In this document: in pieces, positions 44,000 through 52,034 of the stretch
How positions within the stretch are numbered: position 1 is the stretch's first letter
Layout of the letters: each line of letters begins with the position of its first letter
Origin: JABDJX01 sp039942715
GTDB taxonomy: Bacteria > Pseudomonadota > Alphaproteobacteria > Rhodobacterales > Rhodobacteraceae
Assembly (NCBI GenBank): GCA_039942715.1
Contig: JBDVBY010000013.1
Location: 1-64,000, forward strand
Length of the DNA stretch: 64,000 nt
Direction: 5' to 3'
The notes under the pieces: generated by a model
What the model saw: the letters and a program-made list of their open reading frames with translations, nothing else
Told to the model about the DNA's origin: nothing
The model's database searches: none
Translations under genes and position numbers: made by a program

Positions 44000-44920
44000 T
44001 TAAACCTTCAATGCAGGGATGATCTGCTTTTTGCGGCTTACAATGCCTGGCAAGCTAACCAAATCGCTTTCAGTGGATACGCCAAAGCTCTTTTCCGCAA
44101 CCTGTTTCACCAAATCATTTGGCACGAACAGAATTGCTTCCTCTGATAAAATGTCGATCAGGAACAATAATACCTGATCCACACCGTCTTCCTCTGCGAC
44201 AGTTGGCATGTCTTCAAACAAGCCCTTTTTGCGCGCCAAAACGGTCGAAGGCGAGGTCGTTTCAAGAACAGATATGCGGAATTTTGTACCGTCGATTTCG
44301 TAGGCCTTGCTGTCCATACGCAAAAGCTCAGAGTCAGAATAAGACGATACATCAGATTTAGCGGCAAACATCTCGGCGGCGTAGTCTGGAATATTAATGC
44401 CAAGGTCGGCTGCAAGGCTTTCGGCAAGCGCACGGTCTACATCTGTTGTTGTAGGAGAGCGGAATTCCAGAGTGTCGGACAAAATGCACGACAGCATCGC
44501 GCCTTTGATCGCAGTTGGCATTTGCGCGGCAGCGTCGCCCATCAGGTCGTGCATGATCGTGGCAGTGCAGGCGACAGGGCGGATTGTGACATTGATCGGC
44601 CCTTTGGTTTTCAAGCCGCCAGCAAGCATGTGGTGATCAATGACTTCTGTGACGTTGGCCTCGTTGATGCTATCAGGGAGCTCGGCGGCATTGTTGGTAT
44701 CAACAATCACGCATGTATCTGCGGCACTCACATCATCCATGACCTCTGGCTTATCAAGGTTCCAACGCGATAGCACAAAGAGTGCTTCAGAATTGGGCTC
44801 ACCCAACAGCCGTGGTTCGGCTTTTTTGTCCAGAATATCGTTCAGATACCAAGCCCATATGATGGGCGATCCCGTCGAGTCTGTGTCTGGCGATTTGTGG
44901 CCGAAAACTTTTATGGTCAT
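44000..44920 (-). CDS. ppaC: manganese-dependent inorganic pyrophosphatase
   Basis: 306 residues, DHH family. FGHKSPDTDSTGSP (~6-19) holds the first metal ligands, VIVDTNN and VIDHHMLAGG further ones, and the C-terminal domain (KSFGVSTESDLVSLPGIVSRKKQIIP) carries the substrate-binding RKKQ. Hydrolyses pyrophosphate to pull biosynthetic reactions forward. Mn-type (family II) enzymes are unusual compared with family I but are frequent in Rhodobacteraceae. First gene of a two-gene operon with the HAD hydrolase. Confidence 0.93.
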   Translation of the reverse strand: MTIKVFGHKSPDTDSTGSPIIWAWYLNDILDKKAEPRLLGEPNSEALFVLSRWNLDKPEVMDDVSAADTCVIVDTNNAAELPDSINEANVTEVIDHHMLAGGLKTKGPINVTIRPVACTATIMHDLMGDAAAQMPTAIKGAMLSCILSDTLEFRSPTTTDVDRALAESLAADLGINIPDYAAEMFAAKSDVSSYSDSELLRMDSKAYEIDGTKFRISVLETTSPSTVLARKKGLFEDMPTVAEEDGVDQVLLFLIDILSEEAILFVPNDLVKQVAEKSFGVSTESDLVSLPGIVSRKKQIIPALKV

Positions 44921-45043
44921 GAGAGAAGCTATCCGTAACAGGTCTAAGATTTGGCGGCGTTATACCAGTGGTCAGCGCGATGTCACCCTATGGGCGCACA
45001 CTTTGACTGCGCGGCATAAATGATGTAAGTTTCAATCATCTGA

Positions 45044-45161
45044 AGAGGAGTGTTTTGAAATGGATCATCGCAGCTAGACCTGTTGATCGCGCCAATGAGT
45101 GCGCACCCTTCTTTCAGAGGAGCATCCTGACAATGGACAAGACTGGCTAGCCCTTTTGGGC
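45044..45161 (+). other. two tandem five-codon mini-ORFs with strong ribosome sites
   Basis: AGAGGAG (45044-45050) is followed after 9 bases by ATG 45060, reading MDHRS then TAG. AGAGGAG again (45116-45122) is followed after 10 bases by ATG 45133, reading MDKTG then TAG. The copies are 72 bases apart. The second stop runs into GCCC-TTTT-GGGC (45150-45161), a small hairpin. They lie 60-150 bases upstream of the 45217 gene. Possible leader peptides; translation is not proven. Confidence 0.4.
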
Positions 45162-45216
45162 GGTTCCTTGCTGCGCGTCGTCGCAGCCCGTTTTCAATAT
45201 AATCAGGGGTGACTTC

Positions 45217-45396
45217 ATGCCCAAATCCAAGAAAAGACCCGCAAAGAGCGGGGCTAAATCTCTGTTGTCAAATAGCATTCAGAAAACGAAGCCAGGCTTC
45301 GATCCGAAACAAAGCCGTCTGCCAAATGGCCTCAAAAACCAGGCCGAGAAGGGCGGGAAGCCCAAGTTGTTCCCAGGCCGAACAGGCGGCAGATAA
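45217..45396 (+). CDS. 59-residue basic protein of unknown function
   Basis: Read directly from the bases: ATG 45217, stop 45394-45396, with AGGGGTGA 6-7 bases upstream, a good ribosome site. The product begins MPKSKKRPAKSGAKSL and ends KLFPGRTGGR, rich in Lys, Arg, Gly and Pro and without hydrophobic segments. Such composition suits an RNA- or DNA-binding protein or a ribosome-associated peptide (inference). A GC-rich hairpin follows at 45404-45431. I do not know a family for it. It is preceded by the mini-ORF region and followed by DUF2161. Confidence 0.6.
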   Translation: MPKSKKRPAKSGAKSLLSNSIQKTKPGFDPKQSRLPNGLKNQAEKGGKPKLFPGRTGGR

Positions 45397-45403
45397 ATCG
45401 ATG

Positions 45404-45431
45404 CCCCCGCCGCCTTGATGCGCGGCGGGGG
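45404..45431 (+). terminator. GC-rich hairpin after the 59-residue gene
   Basis: A perfect 10-base-pair stem (CCCCCGCCGC / GCGGCGGGGG) with an 8-base loop lies 8 bases after the stop at 45396. The T-content that follows is low (TTGCTGC), so it may be weak as an intrinsic terminator. Confidence 0.6.
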
Positions 45432-45470
45432 TTGCTGCATTCTGAGCGGTGAGCAGATAAGGAAAAACAC

Positions 45471-46124
45471 GTGCGCGAAACAGAGCTTTATGCGCCGATC
45501 AAGGCCTTTTTGGAAGGGCAAGGCTACGAGGTGAAAGCCGAAGTCGGGGCTGTTGATGTTATGGCGTGCCGTGGCGACGAGGAACCTGTGATCGTCGAAC
45601 TTAAGACGAGCTTTTCACTGTCGCTGATCTATCAGGCGATAGCACGCCAACTTGTGACCGACGCCGTCTACGTCGCTGCGCCGCGCGGGAAAGGGCGCGC
45701 TTTTCTGGCTTCGCTCAAAAACATGAAAAAACTCAGTCGACGGCTCGGCATCGGGCTGATCACCGTACGGATGAAAGATGAACTGGTTGAGGTGCATTGC
45801 GATCCCGCACCGTTTAAACCACGTAAATCTAAGCATCGAAAGAATGCGCTGCTACGCGAGTTTTCCAGGCGGGACGGCGATCCGAACACCGGCGGCTCCA
45901 CTCGTGCAGGACTTGTCACGGCCTATCGTCAGGACGCGATGAGATGTGCTGCTTTTCTAATCGAAACAGGGGCCAGCAAAGGTGCACTTGTTGCCAAAGC
46001 AACCGGTGTTTCAAAGGCAACTCAGATGATGGCGCACAATCACTATGGTTGGTTTTATCGCGTCGAAACGGGCATTTACGATATCACTGATGCTGGTCGA
46101 GCAGCCATGGCGCAAGCCGCCTGA
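45471..46124 (+). CDS. DUF2161 protein, PD-(D/E)xK nuclease-like
   Basis: 217 residues. The N-terminal 90 residues carry the catalytic pattern of the PD-(D/E)xK fold: E in ELYAPIK, GAVDVMACRGDEEPVIVELKT (D then ELK). This matches DUF2161 (COG5482, called a predicted phosphodiesterase). The C-terminal half resembles a helix-turn-helix region (LVAKATGVSKATQMMAHNHYGWF). Starts at GTG 45471 and overlaps recO by one base (TGATG), so the two are translationally coupled. Nuclease activity is inferred from the motif. Confidence 0.8.
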   Translation: MRETELYAPIKAFLEGQGYEVKAEVGAVDVMACRGDEEPVIVELKTSFSLSLIYQAIARQLVTDAVYVAAPRGKGRAFLASLKNMKKLSRRLGIGLITVRMKDELVEVHCDPAPFKPRKSKHRKNALLREFSRRDGDPNTGGSTRAGLVTAYRQDAMRCAAFLIETGASKGALVAKATGVSKATQMMAHNHYGWFYRVETGIYDITDAGRAAMAQAA

Positions 46125-46846
46125 TGGAGTGGCGTGAAGAAGGTGTATTGCTGGCGCGGCGCCTTCACGGAGAAAACGCGGCCATCATTGAAGTCTTTAC
46201 CGAAAACCATGGGCGGCACGCAGGCATTGTGCGCGGCGGTGCAGGGCGCAAGCTTGCCCCGGTATTGCAGCCGGGCACGCAAGTTGACGTGGCTTGGCGC
46301 GCGCGGCTTGAAGATCACCTTGGTTCATTTACCGTTGAGCCTGTCACATCACGCGCGGCCAATCTGATGGGCGATCGCAAAACGTTGGCAGGGCTCAACG
46401 CGCTGACGGCGATCTTGTCCTTCGCTTTGCCAGAACGCGAAAAACACGCACCGCTTTATCACCGCACGCTTGGTGTTCTTGATATGATGGCAGAAAGCCC
46501 GTTTTGGCCGCTGGCCTACGTGCGCTGGGAATTATTCTTGCTGGAAGAGCTTGGATTCGGCCTTGATCTTGGCCGCTGTGTGGTCACGGATCGCAGCGAC
46601 AATCTTGTGTTCGTGTCACCCAAAAGCGGACGCGCCGTGTCACGTGTAGGCGCGGGCGAGTGGGCCTCCAAAATGTTGCCATTATCTCCAGCATTGATCG
46701 GCGCAGGTGAAGGATCAGCCGAAGACATCAAAGATGCGCTGACAGTCACCGGTCATTTTTTGCAGAACTGGGTTGCAGCATCATTGGGCAACCGTCCCTT
46801 ACCCGAGGCGAGGACGCGATTGGTGGATTTGCTCTCGCGCAATTGA
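46124..46846 (+). CDS. recO: DNA repair protein RecO
   Basis: 240 residues. Starts MEWREEGVLLARRLHGENAAIIEVFTENHGRHAGIVRGG, the N-terminal OB-fold of RecO, with the family's LEELGFGLDLGRCVVTDR later. It acts with RecF/RecR to load RecA and to anneal strands. It is the normal companion of rnc-era in proteobacteria but here sits ~12 kb away and follows the DUF2161 gene. The cysteine-rich zinc-binding motif of some RecO proteins is not present. Confidence 0.93.
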   Translation: MEWREEGVLLARRLHGENAAIIEVFTENHGRHAGIVRGGAGRKLAPVLQPGTQVDVAWRARLEDHLGSFTVEPVTSRAANLMGDRKTLAGLNALTAILSFALPEREKHAPLYHRTLGVLDMMAESPFWPLAYVRWELFLLEELGFGLDLGRCVVTDRSDNLVFVSPKSGRAVSRVGAGEWASKMLPLSPALIGAGEGSAEDIKDALTVTGHFLQNWVAASLGNRPLPEARTRLVDLLSRN

Positions 46847-46911
46847 TCGCGCGGCGCTGGACATTAGCGCGTGAGCGGTCGCACAAGAGTAATCAGCACA
46901 GGAGAGTGACC

Positions 46912-47589
46912 ATGGACCTAAACTCGAACTTTTCAGAACGTGTCGTCGTGCATTCTGACCAAATCGAGTGGCAACCCTCTCCGATGCCTGGCGTTGATCG
47001 GCGTATGTTGGACCGCATTGGTGACGAAGTCGCGCGTGCCACGACGATTGTGCGCTATGCACCGGGAAGCCAGTTTTCTGAACACACCCACACTGGCGGC
47101 GAAGAATTCATCGTTCTGGAAGGCGTGTTTTCTGACGAACATGGCGATTTTCCTGCGGGGTCTTACATTCGCAATCCACCAACCACAGCGCACACGCCAG
47201 GGTCAGAGCCGGGTTGTACGATCTTCGTGAAACTTTGGCAGTTCGCGTTAGAAGACCGCACTCAAGTAATGATCGACATGAACAAAGTGGAGTTTATTCC
47301 TGTCGCAGACCGCCCCGGTGTCTCAGCACTTCCATTGTTCCAAGACCCACGCGAAACGGTGCGCGCCGAGGTTTGGGCCCCCGGAGCAGAAGTGCAAATG
47401 GATTTGCCCGAAGGTGGCGAGTTTCTTGTACTTGAAGGGAGCTTTTTTGAAAAAGGCGATCCGCTGGTCAAGGGATCGTGGCTTCGTTTGCCTGTCGGCG
47501 CACGCCTAAGCGCAGTCGTTGGTGGAGAAGGCGCAAAGGTCTGGATGAAACTTCGCCATATCCCGCACGCGCAACCCCCTGCCGTCTGA
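46912..47589 (+). CDS. bicupin, ChrR-like
   Basis: 225 residues from ATG 46912 (GGAGAG 6 bases before); the longer frame starts inside recO. Two cupin motifs: YAPGSQFSEHTHTGGEEFIVLEG (~50-72) with histidine and glutamate metal ligands, and a second, degenerate copy around EVQMDLPEGGEFLVLEGSF. This fits the ChrR cupin, which in anti-sigma factors senses singlet oxygen or metals. There is no zinc-binding anti-sigma N-terminal domain and no adjacent sigma factor, so a free-standing cupin of unknown function is likely. Followed after 3 bases by the amine oxidase gene. Confidence 0.83.
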   Translation: MDLNSNFSERVVVHSDQIEWQPSPMPGVDRRMLDRIGDEVARATTIVRYAPGSQFSEHTHTGGEEFIVLEGVFSDEHGDFPAGSYIRNPPTTAHTPGSEPGCTIFVKLWQFALEDRTQVMIDMNKVEFIPVADRPGVSALPLFQDPRETVRAEVWAPGAEVQMDLPEGGEFLVLEGSFFEKGDPLVKGSWLRLPVGARLSAVVGGEGAKVWMKLRHIPHAQPPAV

Positions 47590-47592
47590 TTC

Positions 47593-48657
47593 ATGCAAAC
47601 GGATACGCTGATCATCGGAGGCGGGCTGGCAGGCCTTGCCTTGGCCGACGCGCTGCACAAGGTTGGACGCGACTTCCAGCTTATTGAGGCGCGTGACCGT
47701 CTTGGTGGCCGCATTTTGAGTGAAAATACAGCAGGTGCCGCCTTTGATCTAGGGCCGGCGTGGTTCTGGCCCGGACAACCACGCATGGCGGCTTTGATTA
47801 AGCGATTTGGACTCCAATGGTTTGAACAGTATTCGACCGGTGATCTGATGTATGAGGATCAAAATGGCGTGCAACGCGGCCAGGGTTTTGCGTCGATGGA
47901 AGGGTCCTACCGTCTTGCTGGAGGGTTTGGTGCGTTGGTTGCTGCACTGGCGCAGTCTTTGCCGGGCGACAGGGTGATGAGAAGCACGCCGATTTCAGGC
48001 CTGACCCTTCACGACGACAAGATCGCTGTCGAAATTGAGCGTGAGACCATTTCCGCGAACCGTGTGGTCTTGGCCGTACCCCCTCGAATAGCGGCAAACA
48101 TGTCCTTTGAGCCCGCTTTGCCACCAAGCGCGATCACAGCCATGCAGAACGTCGCAACCTGGATGGCAGGTCAGGCTAAAGCAATCGCTGTTTACGACAA
48201 CCCGTTCTGGCGTGAAGCTGGTCTTTCAGGTGATGCCATGAGCCGCGTGGGGCCTATGGTCGAAATTCACGATGCCTCCCCCAAAAGCGGCGACAAATTC
48301 GCGCTTTTTGGATTTATTGGAACACCACCTAGCAACCGGCGTGATGAAGAGCGACTGCGCCAACACATCAGCGCACAACTCGTCCGCCTGCTTGGACCAA
48401 AAGCGGGATCACCTTTGGATCTGTTCGTCAAAGACTGGGCGTTTGACCCGAGGACGTCCACGCAAGCTGATCTCGCTCCGCTAACGGTCCATCCGCACTA
48501 TGGTTTGCCACCTGCAATGACGGATCTTTGGGAGGGCCGCGTCATTTTTGGGGGGACCGAAGTTGCGCCCGAGTTTGGCGGGTATCTTGAAGGTGCCCTA
48601 GAGGCCGCAGAGATCGCCATTCGAAGGCTGAGTATCAATTCAGAAACAACTCTATAG
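47593..48657 (+). CDS. flavin-dependent amine oxidase family protein
   Basis: 354 residues. IIGGGLAGLALADALHKVGRDFQLIEARDRLGGRI is the FAD dinucleotide motif with the GG-R-x-x-T/S-type pattern of monoamine oxidases, and the end GRVIFGGTEVAPEFGGYLEGALEAAEIA matches the family's C-terminal FAD motif. Smaller than typical amine oxidases (~450 residues). The substrate is not predictable: amine or other small molecule. Follows the cupin gene by 3 bases, probably co-transcribed. Confidence 0.83.
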   Translation: MQTDTLIIGGGLAGLALADALHKVGRDFQLIEARDRLGGRILSENTAGAAFDLGPAWFWPGQPRMAALIKRFGLQWFEQYSTGDLMYEDQNGVQRGQGFASMEGSYRLAGGFGALVAALAQSLPGDRVMRSTPISGLTLHDDKIAVEIERETISANRVVLAVPPRIAANMSFEPALPPSAITAMQNVATWMAGQAKAIAVYDNPFWREAGLSGDAMSRVGPMVEIHDASPKSGDKFALFGFIGTPPSNRRDEERLRQHISAQLVRLLGPKAGSPLDLFVKDWAFDPRTSTQADLAPLTVHPHYGLPPAMTDLWEGRVIFGGTEVAPEFGGYLEGALEAAEIAIRRLSINSETTL

Positions 48658-48716
48658 CCTCTGTCCCCCATGGAATGATCGGCTAAGATGCGCCTCAATG
48701 AAGAGGGGAGCATGTA

Positions 48717-49814
48717 ATGGAACACCTTGATCCAAATGGCACCTACTTGGGCCGGATGTGGAGCGATACCGCAGATGGGCCTTGTGTGCTGCGCTATGAA
48801 AATGGCGTCTTTACGGACATTACTAGCAAGAGCGCGCCAACCGTACGCGACATTCTGGAAATGGACGACCCCGTTGGATACGTACGGGCTGCCAGTGGCG
48901 CACAAATTGAACCGAACGCATTGTTGGCCCCCTGTGACCTTCAGGCGATCAAGGCCTGCGGTGTAACGTTTGTGAATTCGATGTTGGAACGCGTGATCGA
49001 AGAACGCGCGGCAGGCGATCCGGCTCGTGCAGACGCCTTGCGGGGCGAGTTGAGCGATGCGATCGGGGGGGCCATTGATGATCTGATACCGGGATCAGAA
49101 GCGGCAGCGCGGGTGAAAGAAACGCTGATGTCCAAGGGCATGTGGTCACAATACCTCGAAGTCGGCATTGGACCAGACGCTGAGGTGTTTTCTAAGGCGC
49201 AAGCCATGTCGGCGATTGGCCCCAATGGTAAGGTTGGCCTGCACCCTATTTCAAAATGGAACAACCCCGAACCCGAAATCGTGCTGGCTGTGAACAGCCA
49301 AGGCCAAGTTCCGGGCGTTGTTTTGGGAAATGATGTCAATCTACGCGACGTCGAAGGGCGCTCTGCGCTGCTTTTGGGTAAAGCTAAGGATAATAACGGA
49401 TCTTGCGCGATTGGTCCGCTAATCCGGCTGTTTGATGACGGCTTTACCATGGACGATGTGCGCCAAGCCGAACTTAGCCTGCGGGTGCGTGGCGAGGACG
49501 GTTTCGAGATGATCGGTGCGTCCTCTATGAACCAGATAAGCCGTGATCCGCTTGATTTGGTCGCTCAAACTATTGGCGCGCATCATCAGTATCCCGACGG
49601 TTTCATGTTGTTCCTAGGCACGCTTTTCGCTCCTACGCAGGACCGGGATGGCGAAGGGCAGGGGTTCACCCACCATGTAGGAGACACTGTCGAGATTTCC
49701 TGCTCTGGATTGGGCGTGCTGCAAAACACTGTCGCTCTTTCAACGCAATGTCCGCCTTGGACTTTTGGGGTTTCGCACCTGATGCGGAACTTGGCAGGGC
49801 GCGGCCTCCTCTAG
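48717..49814 (+). CDS. fumarylacetoacetate-hydrolase-family protein
   Basis: 365 residues. WNNPEPEIVLAVNSQG contains the E-x-E metal ligands and GNDVNLRDVEGR the aspartate ligand typical of the FAH fold. Members include 2-keto-3-deoxy sugar-acid dehydratases, acylpyruvases and fumarylacetoacetases; the long N-terminal part (~75 residues before LLAPCDLQAIKACG) resembles those linked to sugar acids. Its companions could be the dehydratase at 30.4 kb and the uronate dehydrogenase at 42.3 kb, but they are not adjacent. Starts at ATG 48717 with GAGG just before it. Confidence 0.8.
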   Translation: MEHLDPNGTYLGRMWSDTADGPCVLRYENGVFTDITSKSAPTVRDILEMDDPVGYVRAASGAQIEPNALLAPCDLQAIKACGVTFVNSMLERVIEERAAGDPARADALRGELSDAIGGAIDDLIPGSEAAARVKETLMSKGMWSQYLEVGIGPDAEVFSKAQAMSAIGPNGKVGLHPISKWNNPEPEIVLAVNSQGQVPGVVLGNDVNLRDVEGRSALLLGKAKDNNGSCAIGPLIRLFDDGFTMDDVRQAELSLRVRGEDGFEMIGASSMNQISRDPLDLVAQTIGAHHQYPDGFMLFLGTLFAPTQDRDGEGQGFTHHVGDTVEISCSGLGVLQNTVALSTQCPPWTFGVSHLMRNLAGRGLL

Positions 49815-49886
49815 CATTTCACTGTTTTGTGTCTGCACAACTACCAAAGGAATGCTATTAAGCCTTGAAAAAACAAAGGTGTGACC

Positions 49887-50234
49887 ATGCGATATATTCT
49901 TCCGTTTCTGCTGATTTCCGGCATCGCACATGCCGATGATGCGACCGTTGAAGAGGCAACCGCGCGCTTTGACGGCGGCGATTGGACGTTTTCCGTAACT
50001 CTCAGCCATGGGGATACGGGCTGGGATGACTATGCTGACGGATGGCGTGTTGTGATGGAAGATGGAACCGTGCTTGGCACTCGCGTTCTGTTGCACCCTC
50101 ATGTGAACGAGCAACCGTTCACCCGCTCTTTGGGCGGTATCAGCGTGCCAGAAGGAATGACCGAAGTTTTTATCGAGGCCAGTACCAATACAGATGGCTG
50201 GGGCACGGCGCGCTTTCCTATGACGCTCAAGTGA
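49887..50234 (+). CDS. small exported protein
   Basis: 115 residues. A signal peptide (MRYILPFLLISGIAHA, cleavage before DDATVEE) is followed by a short acidic domain with FDGGDWTFSVTLSHGDTGWDDYADGWRV and HPHVNEQPFTRSLGG, suggesting a beta-sandwich. No family recognised. ATG 49887 is preferred over GTG 49881 because AAAGGTG precedes it. Lies between FAH and aroQ genes in the same direction. Predicted periplasmic. Confidence 0.68.
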   Translation: MRYILPFLLISGIAHADDATVEEATARFDGGDWTFSVTLSHGDTGWDDYADGWRVVMEDGTVLGTRVLLHPHVNEQPFTRSLGGISVPEGMTEVFIEASTNTDGWGTARFPMTLK

Positions 50235-50311
50235 CACGCCTGACCGTCTAAATTGCAGCCTTGGCCAAGCTTTTGCGTGAAAACCGCTACGCATCGCGCT
50301 AGGGGGAGTAC

Positions 50312-50749
50312 ATGAGTAAGTTAATACATATCCTGAATGGCCCGAACTTGAACCTTCTTGGCCTGCGCCAACCCGAGATTTACGGCTCGGACACGCTTGA
50401 CGATGTGGCCCGCACTTGCGGCTCTTTGGCAAGCGATTTCGGTCTCGAAATCGTGCTGCATCAGTCAAACTCTGAGGGCGGCATGGTCGATCTGATCCAA
50501 ACCGCGCGCAACGAGGCCGCAGGCGTGATCATCAATGCTGGCGCGTACAGCCACACGTCTATTGCCGTTCTTGATGCACTGAACACCTTTGAGGGCCCGG
50601 TGATCGAAGTGCATGTCTCAAACATCTACAAGCGAGAGACGTTTCGCCATCATTCTTATGTTTCGCACCGTGCCGATGGTGTGATCGCGGGTTTTGGTGT
50701 CGAAGGTTATGCTATGGCCGTACGCCGCATGGGGACGCTTCTCAGCTGA
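50312..50749 (+). CDS. aroQ: 3-dehydroquinate dehydratase, type II
   Basis: 145 residues. Shikimate pathway step 3. The family's LNGPNLNLLGLRQPEIYG start, the catalytic tyrosine in the next loop, INAGAYSHTSIAVLDAL (Asn and His) and EVHVSNIYKRE are all visible. The stop overlaps the next ATG (TGATG). AGGGGGAG lies 6 bases before the start. Confidence 0.95.
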   Translation: MSKLIHILNGPNLNLLGLRQPEIYGSDTLDDVARTCGSLASDFGLEIVLHQSNSEGGMVDLIQTARNEAAGVIINAGAYSHTSIAVLDALNTFEGPVIEVHVSNIYKRETFRHHSYVSHRADGVIAGFGVEGYAMAVRRMGTLLS

Positions 50750-51351
50750 TGGATACGATCCGCGATATGTCCGCGCTTGAGGCGCTGTTTGATGGAGCGG
50801 TGCCCACCTCATTGACTAAAGTTACCAAACGAATGACGCCGCTTTATCGCCAGTGGATTGAAGCATCGCGCTTTGCCGTTTTGTCCACAGTCGGCCCAGA
50901 AGGCACAGATGCCAGCCCGCGCGGCGACGACGGCCCAGTTGTGCGCATTGTTGATGATCAAACAGTTTGGATGCCTGATTGGCGTGGTAACAATCGGATT
51001 GATAGCTTGCGCAATATTGTCCGTGATGAACGGGTAAGCCTGATGTTCATGGTGCCTGGGTGCACGAATGTGGTGCGGATCAATGGCAGCGCAAGTTTGA
51101 CTGCTGATCAGTCAGTGACAGAAAGCTTCGAGCAAAACGCAAAGCGTCCAAAGGTCGTGATCGTAATCACTATCGGCGAAATGTATTTTCAGTGTGCCAA
51201 AGCTATCCTGCGTTCAAAGCTGTGGGTGTCGGGCGATGAAAGCGCGGCAGTTCCAACCGCGGGCCAGTTTGTCCGAGCGGTGGATCAAGATTTTGACGCT
51301 GAAAGCTATGACAGTGGCTATGTTGAAAACTCAAAGGACCGAATGTGGTAG
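50749..51351 (+). CDS. pyridoxamine-5-phosphate-oxidase-fold flavoprotein
   Basis: 200 residues. SRFAVLSTVGPEGTDASPRGD and VWMPDWRGNNRIDSLRNIVRDERVSLMFMVPG are the FMN-binding split-barrel signatures. The protein is of the general FMN-binding PPOX type (TIGR04025-like), not PdxH itself. Coupled to aroQ through a TGATG overlap. A flavin-linked reduction or oxidation is inferred; substrate unknown. Confidence 0.85.
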   Translation: MDTIRDMSALEALFDGAVPTSLTKVTKRMTPLYRQWIEASRFAVLSTVGPEGTDASPRGDDGPVVRIVDDQTVWMPDWRGNNRIDSLRNIVRDERVSLMFMVPGCTNVVRINGSASLTADQSVTESFEQNAKRPKVVIVITIGEMYFQCAKAILRSKLWVSGDESAAVPTAGQFVRAVDQDFDAESYDSGYVENSKDRMW

Positions 51352-51352
51352 C

Positions 51353-52012
51353 CTAGGGTTTCTTATCCTTGCGAGCGCGCTCGCGTAGTTTTGAAAACAA
51401 ACCTCGGTTCAGCGCAACAAATTCATCGATCATTCCAGCGAAGCCAAGTTGTCTTTCTTTCAACCAGAAGAACCCTGATATGGCGCCCAAGAAGGCTCCC
51501 AAACAATCAACAATCAGATCTGTCATCGTATCGTTCAGGCCGCTTTTTTGCATGTTCAGCCCGAAAACTTGGTCCATTCCAAACTCAAAAATTTCCCACA
51601 GTGTGCCAATGGTTACAGCAAAGACAAATGCGATCAGGGCCAAGGCCCACGGTGGGGCCGCGTATCTGTCACCTTGAAAGAGAAAGAAGACGAACAAAAA
51701 CCCTATGATGCCAAATCCAACAGCAGATATGCCGTGCAATAGGATATCCCACCACCAAATAAGATTATAGAAATCAAACACTTCACCCAAGAAAAGCGTG
51801 CCAAAAACGAACAGAGAGATGGCTGCCAGAAATGCCATGGGTAGCTTGATGTGAAAGCGATCAGAAAAGATCGTGGGCAAAAGCGTCAGGAAAAAAGCGG
51901 TTACAATCACGAACACATTCGACCAATGCCCGGTCCAAACGGCAAAAACGGTCGCCGCCGTCAAGATGATCCAGACGACCCAAGTTGCATATGGGATATC
52001 GGCGCGGCGCAT
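51353..52012 (-). CDS. DUF2238-like membrane protein
   Basis: 219 residues, about six hydrophobic segments. WWDILLHGISAVGFGIIGFL, LWEIFEFGMDQVFG and TMTDLIVDCLGAFLGAISGFFW reproduce the pattern of DUF2238 (YjdF-like) inner-membrane proteins with conserved Asp, His and Glu residues. Function is unknown. ATG 52012 with GGGAG 6 bases upstream is chosen; the longer frame (to 52222) overlaps the divergent EEP gene. Convergent with the PPOX gene. Confidence 0.8.
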   Translation of the reverse strand: MRRADIPYATWVVWIILTAATVFAVWTGHWSNVFVIVTAFFLTLLPTIFSDRFHIKLPMAFLAAISLFVFGTLFLGEVFDFYNLIWWWDILLHGISAVGFGIIGFLFVFFLFQGDRYAAPPWALALIAFVFAVTIGTLWEIFEFGMDQVFGLNMQKSGLNDTMTDLIVDCLGAFLGAISGFFWLKERQLGFAGMIDEFVALNRGLFSKLRERARKDKKP

Positions 52013-52034
52013 AATTCTCCCTATATGTAATGCT

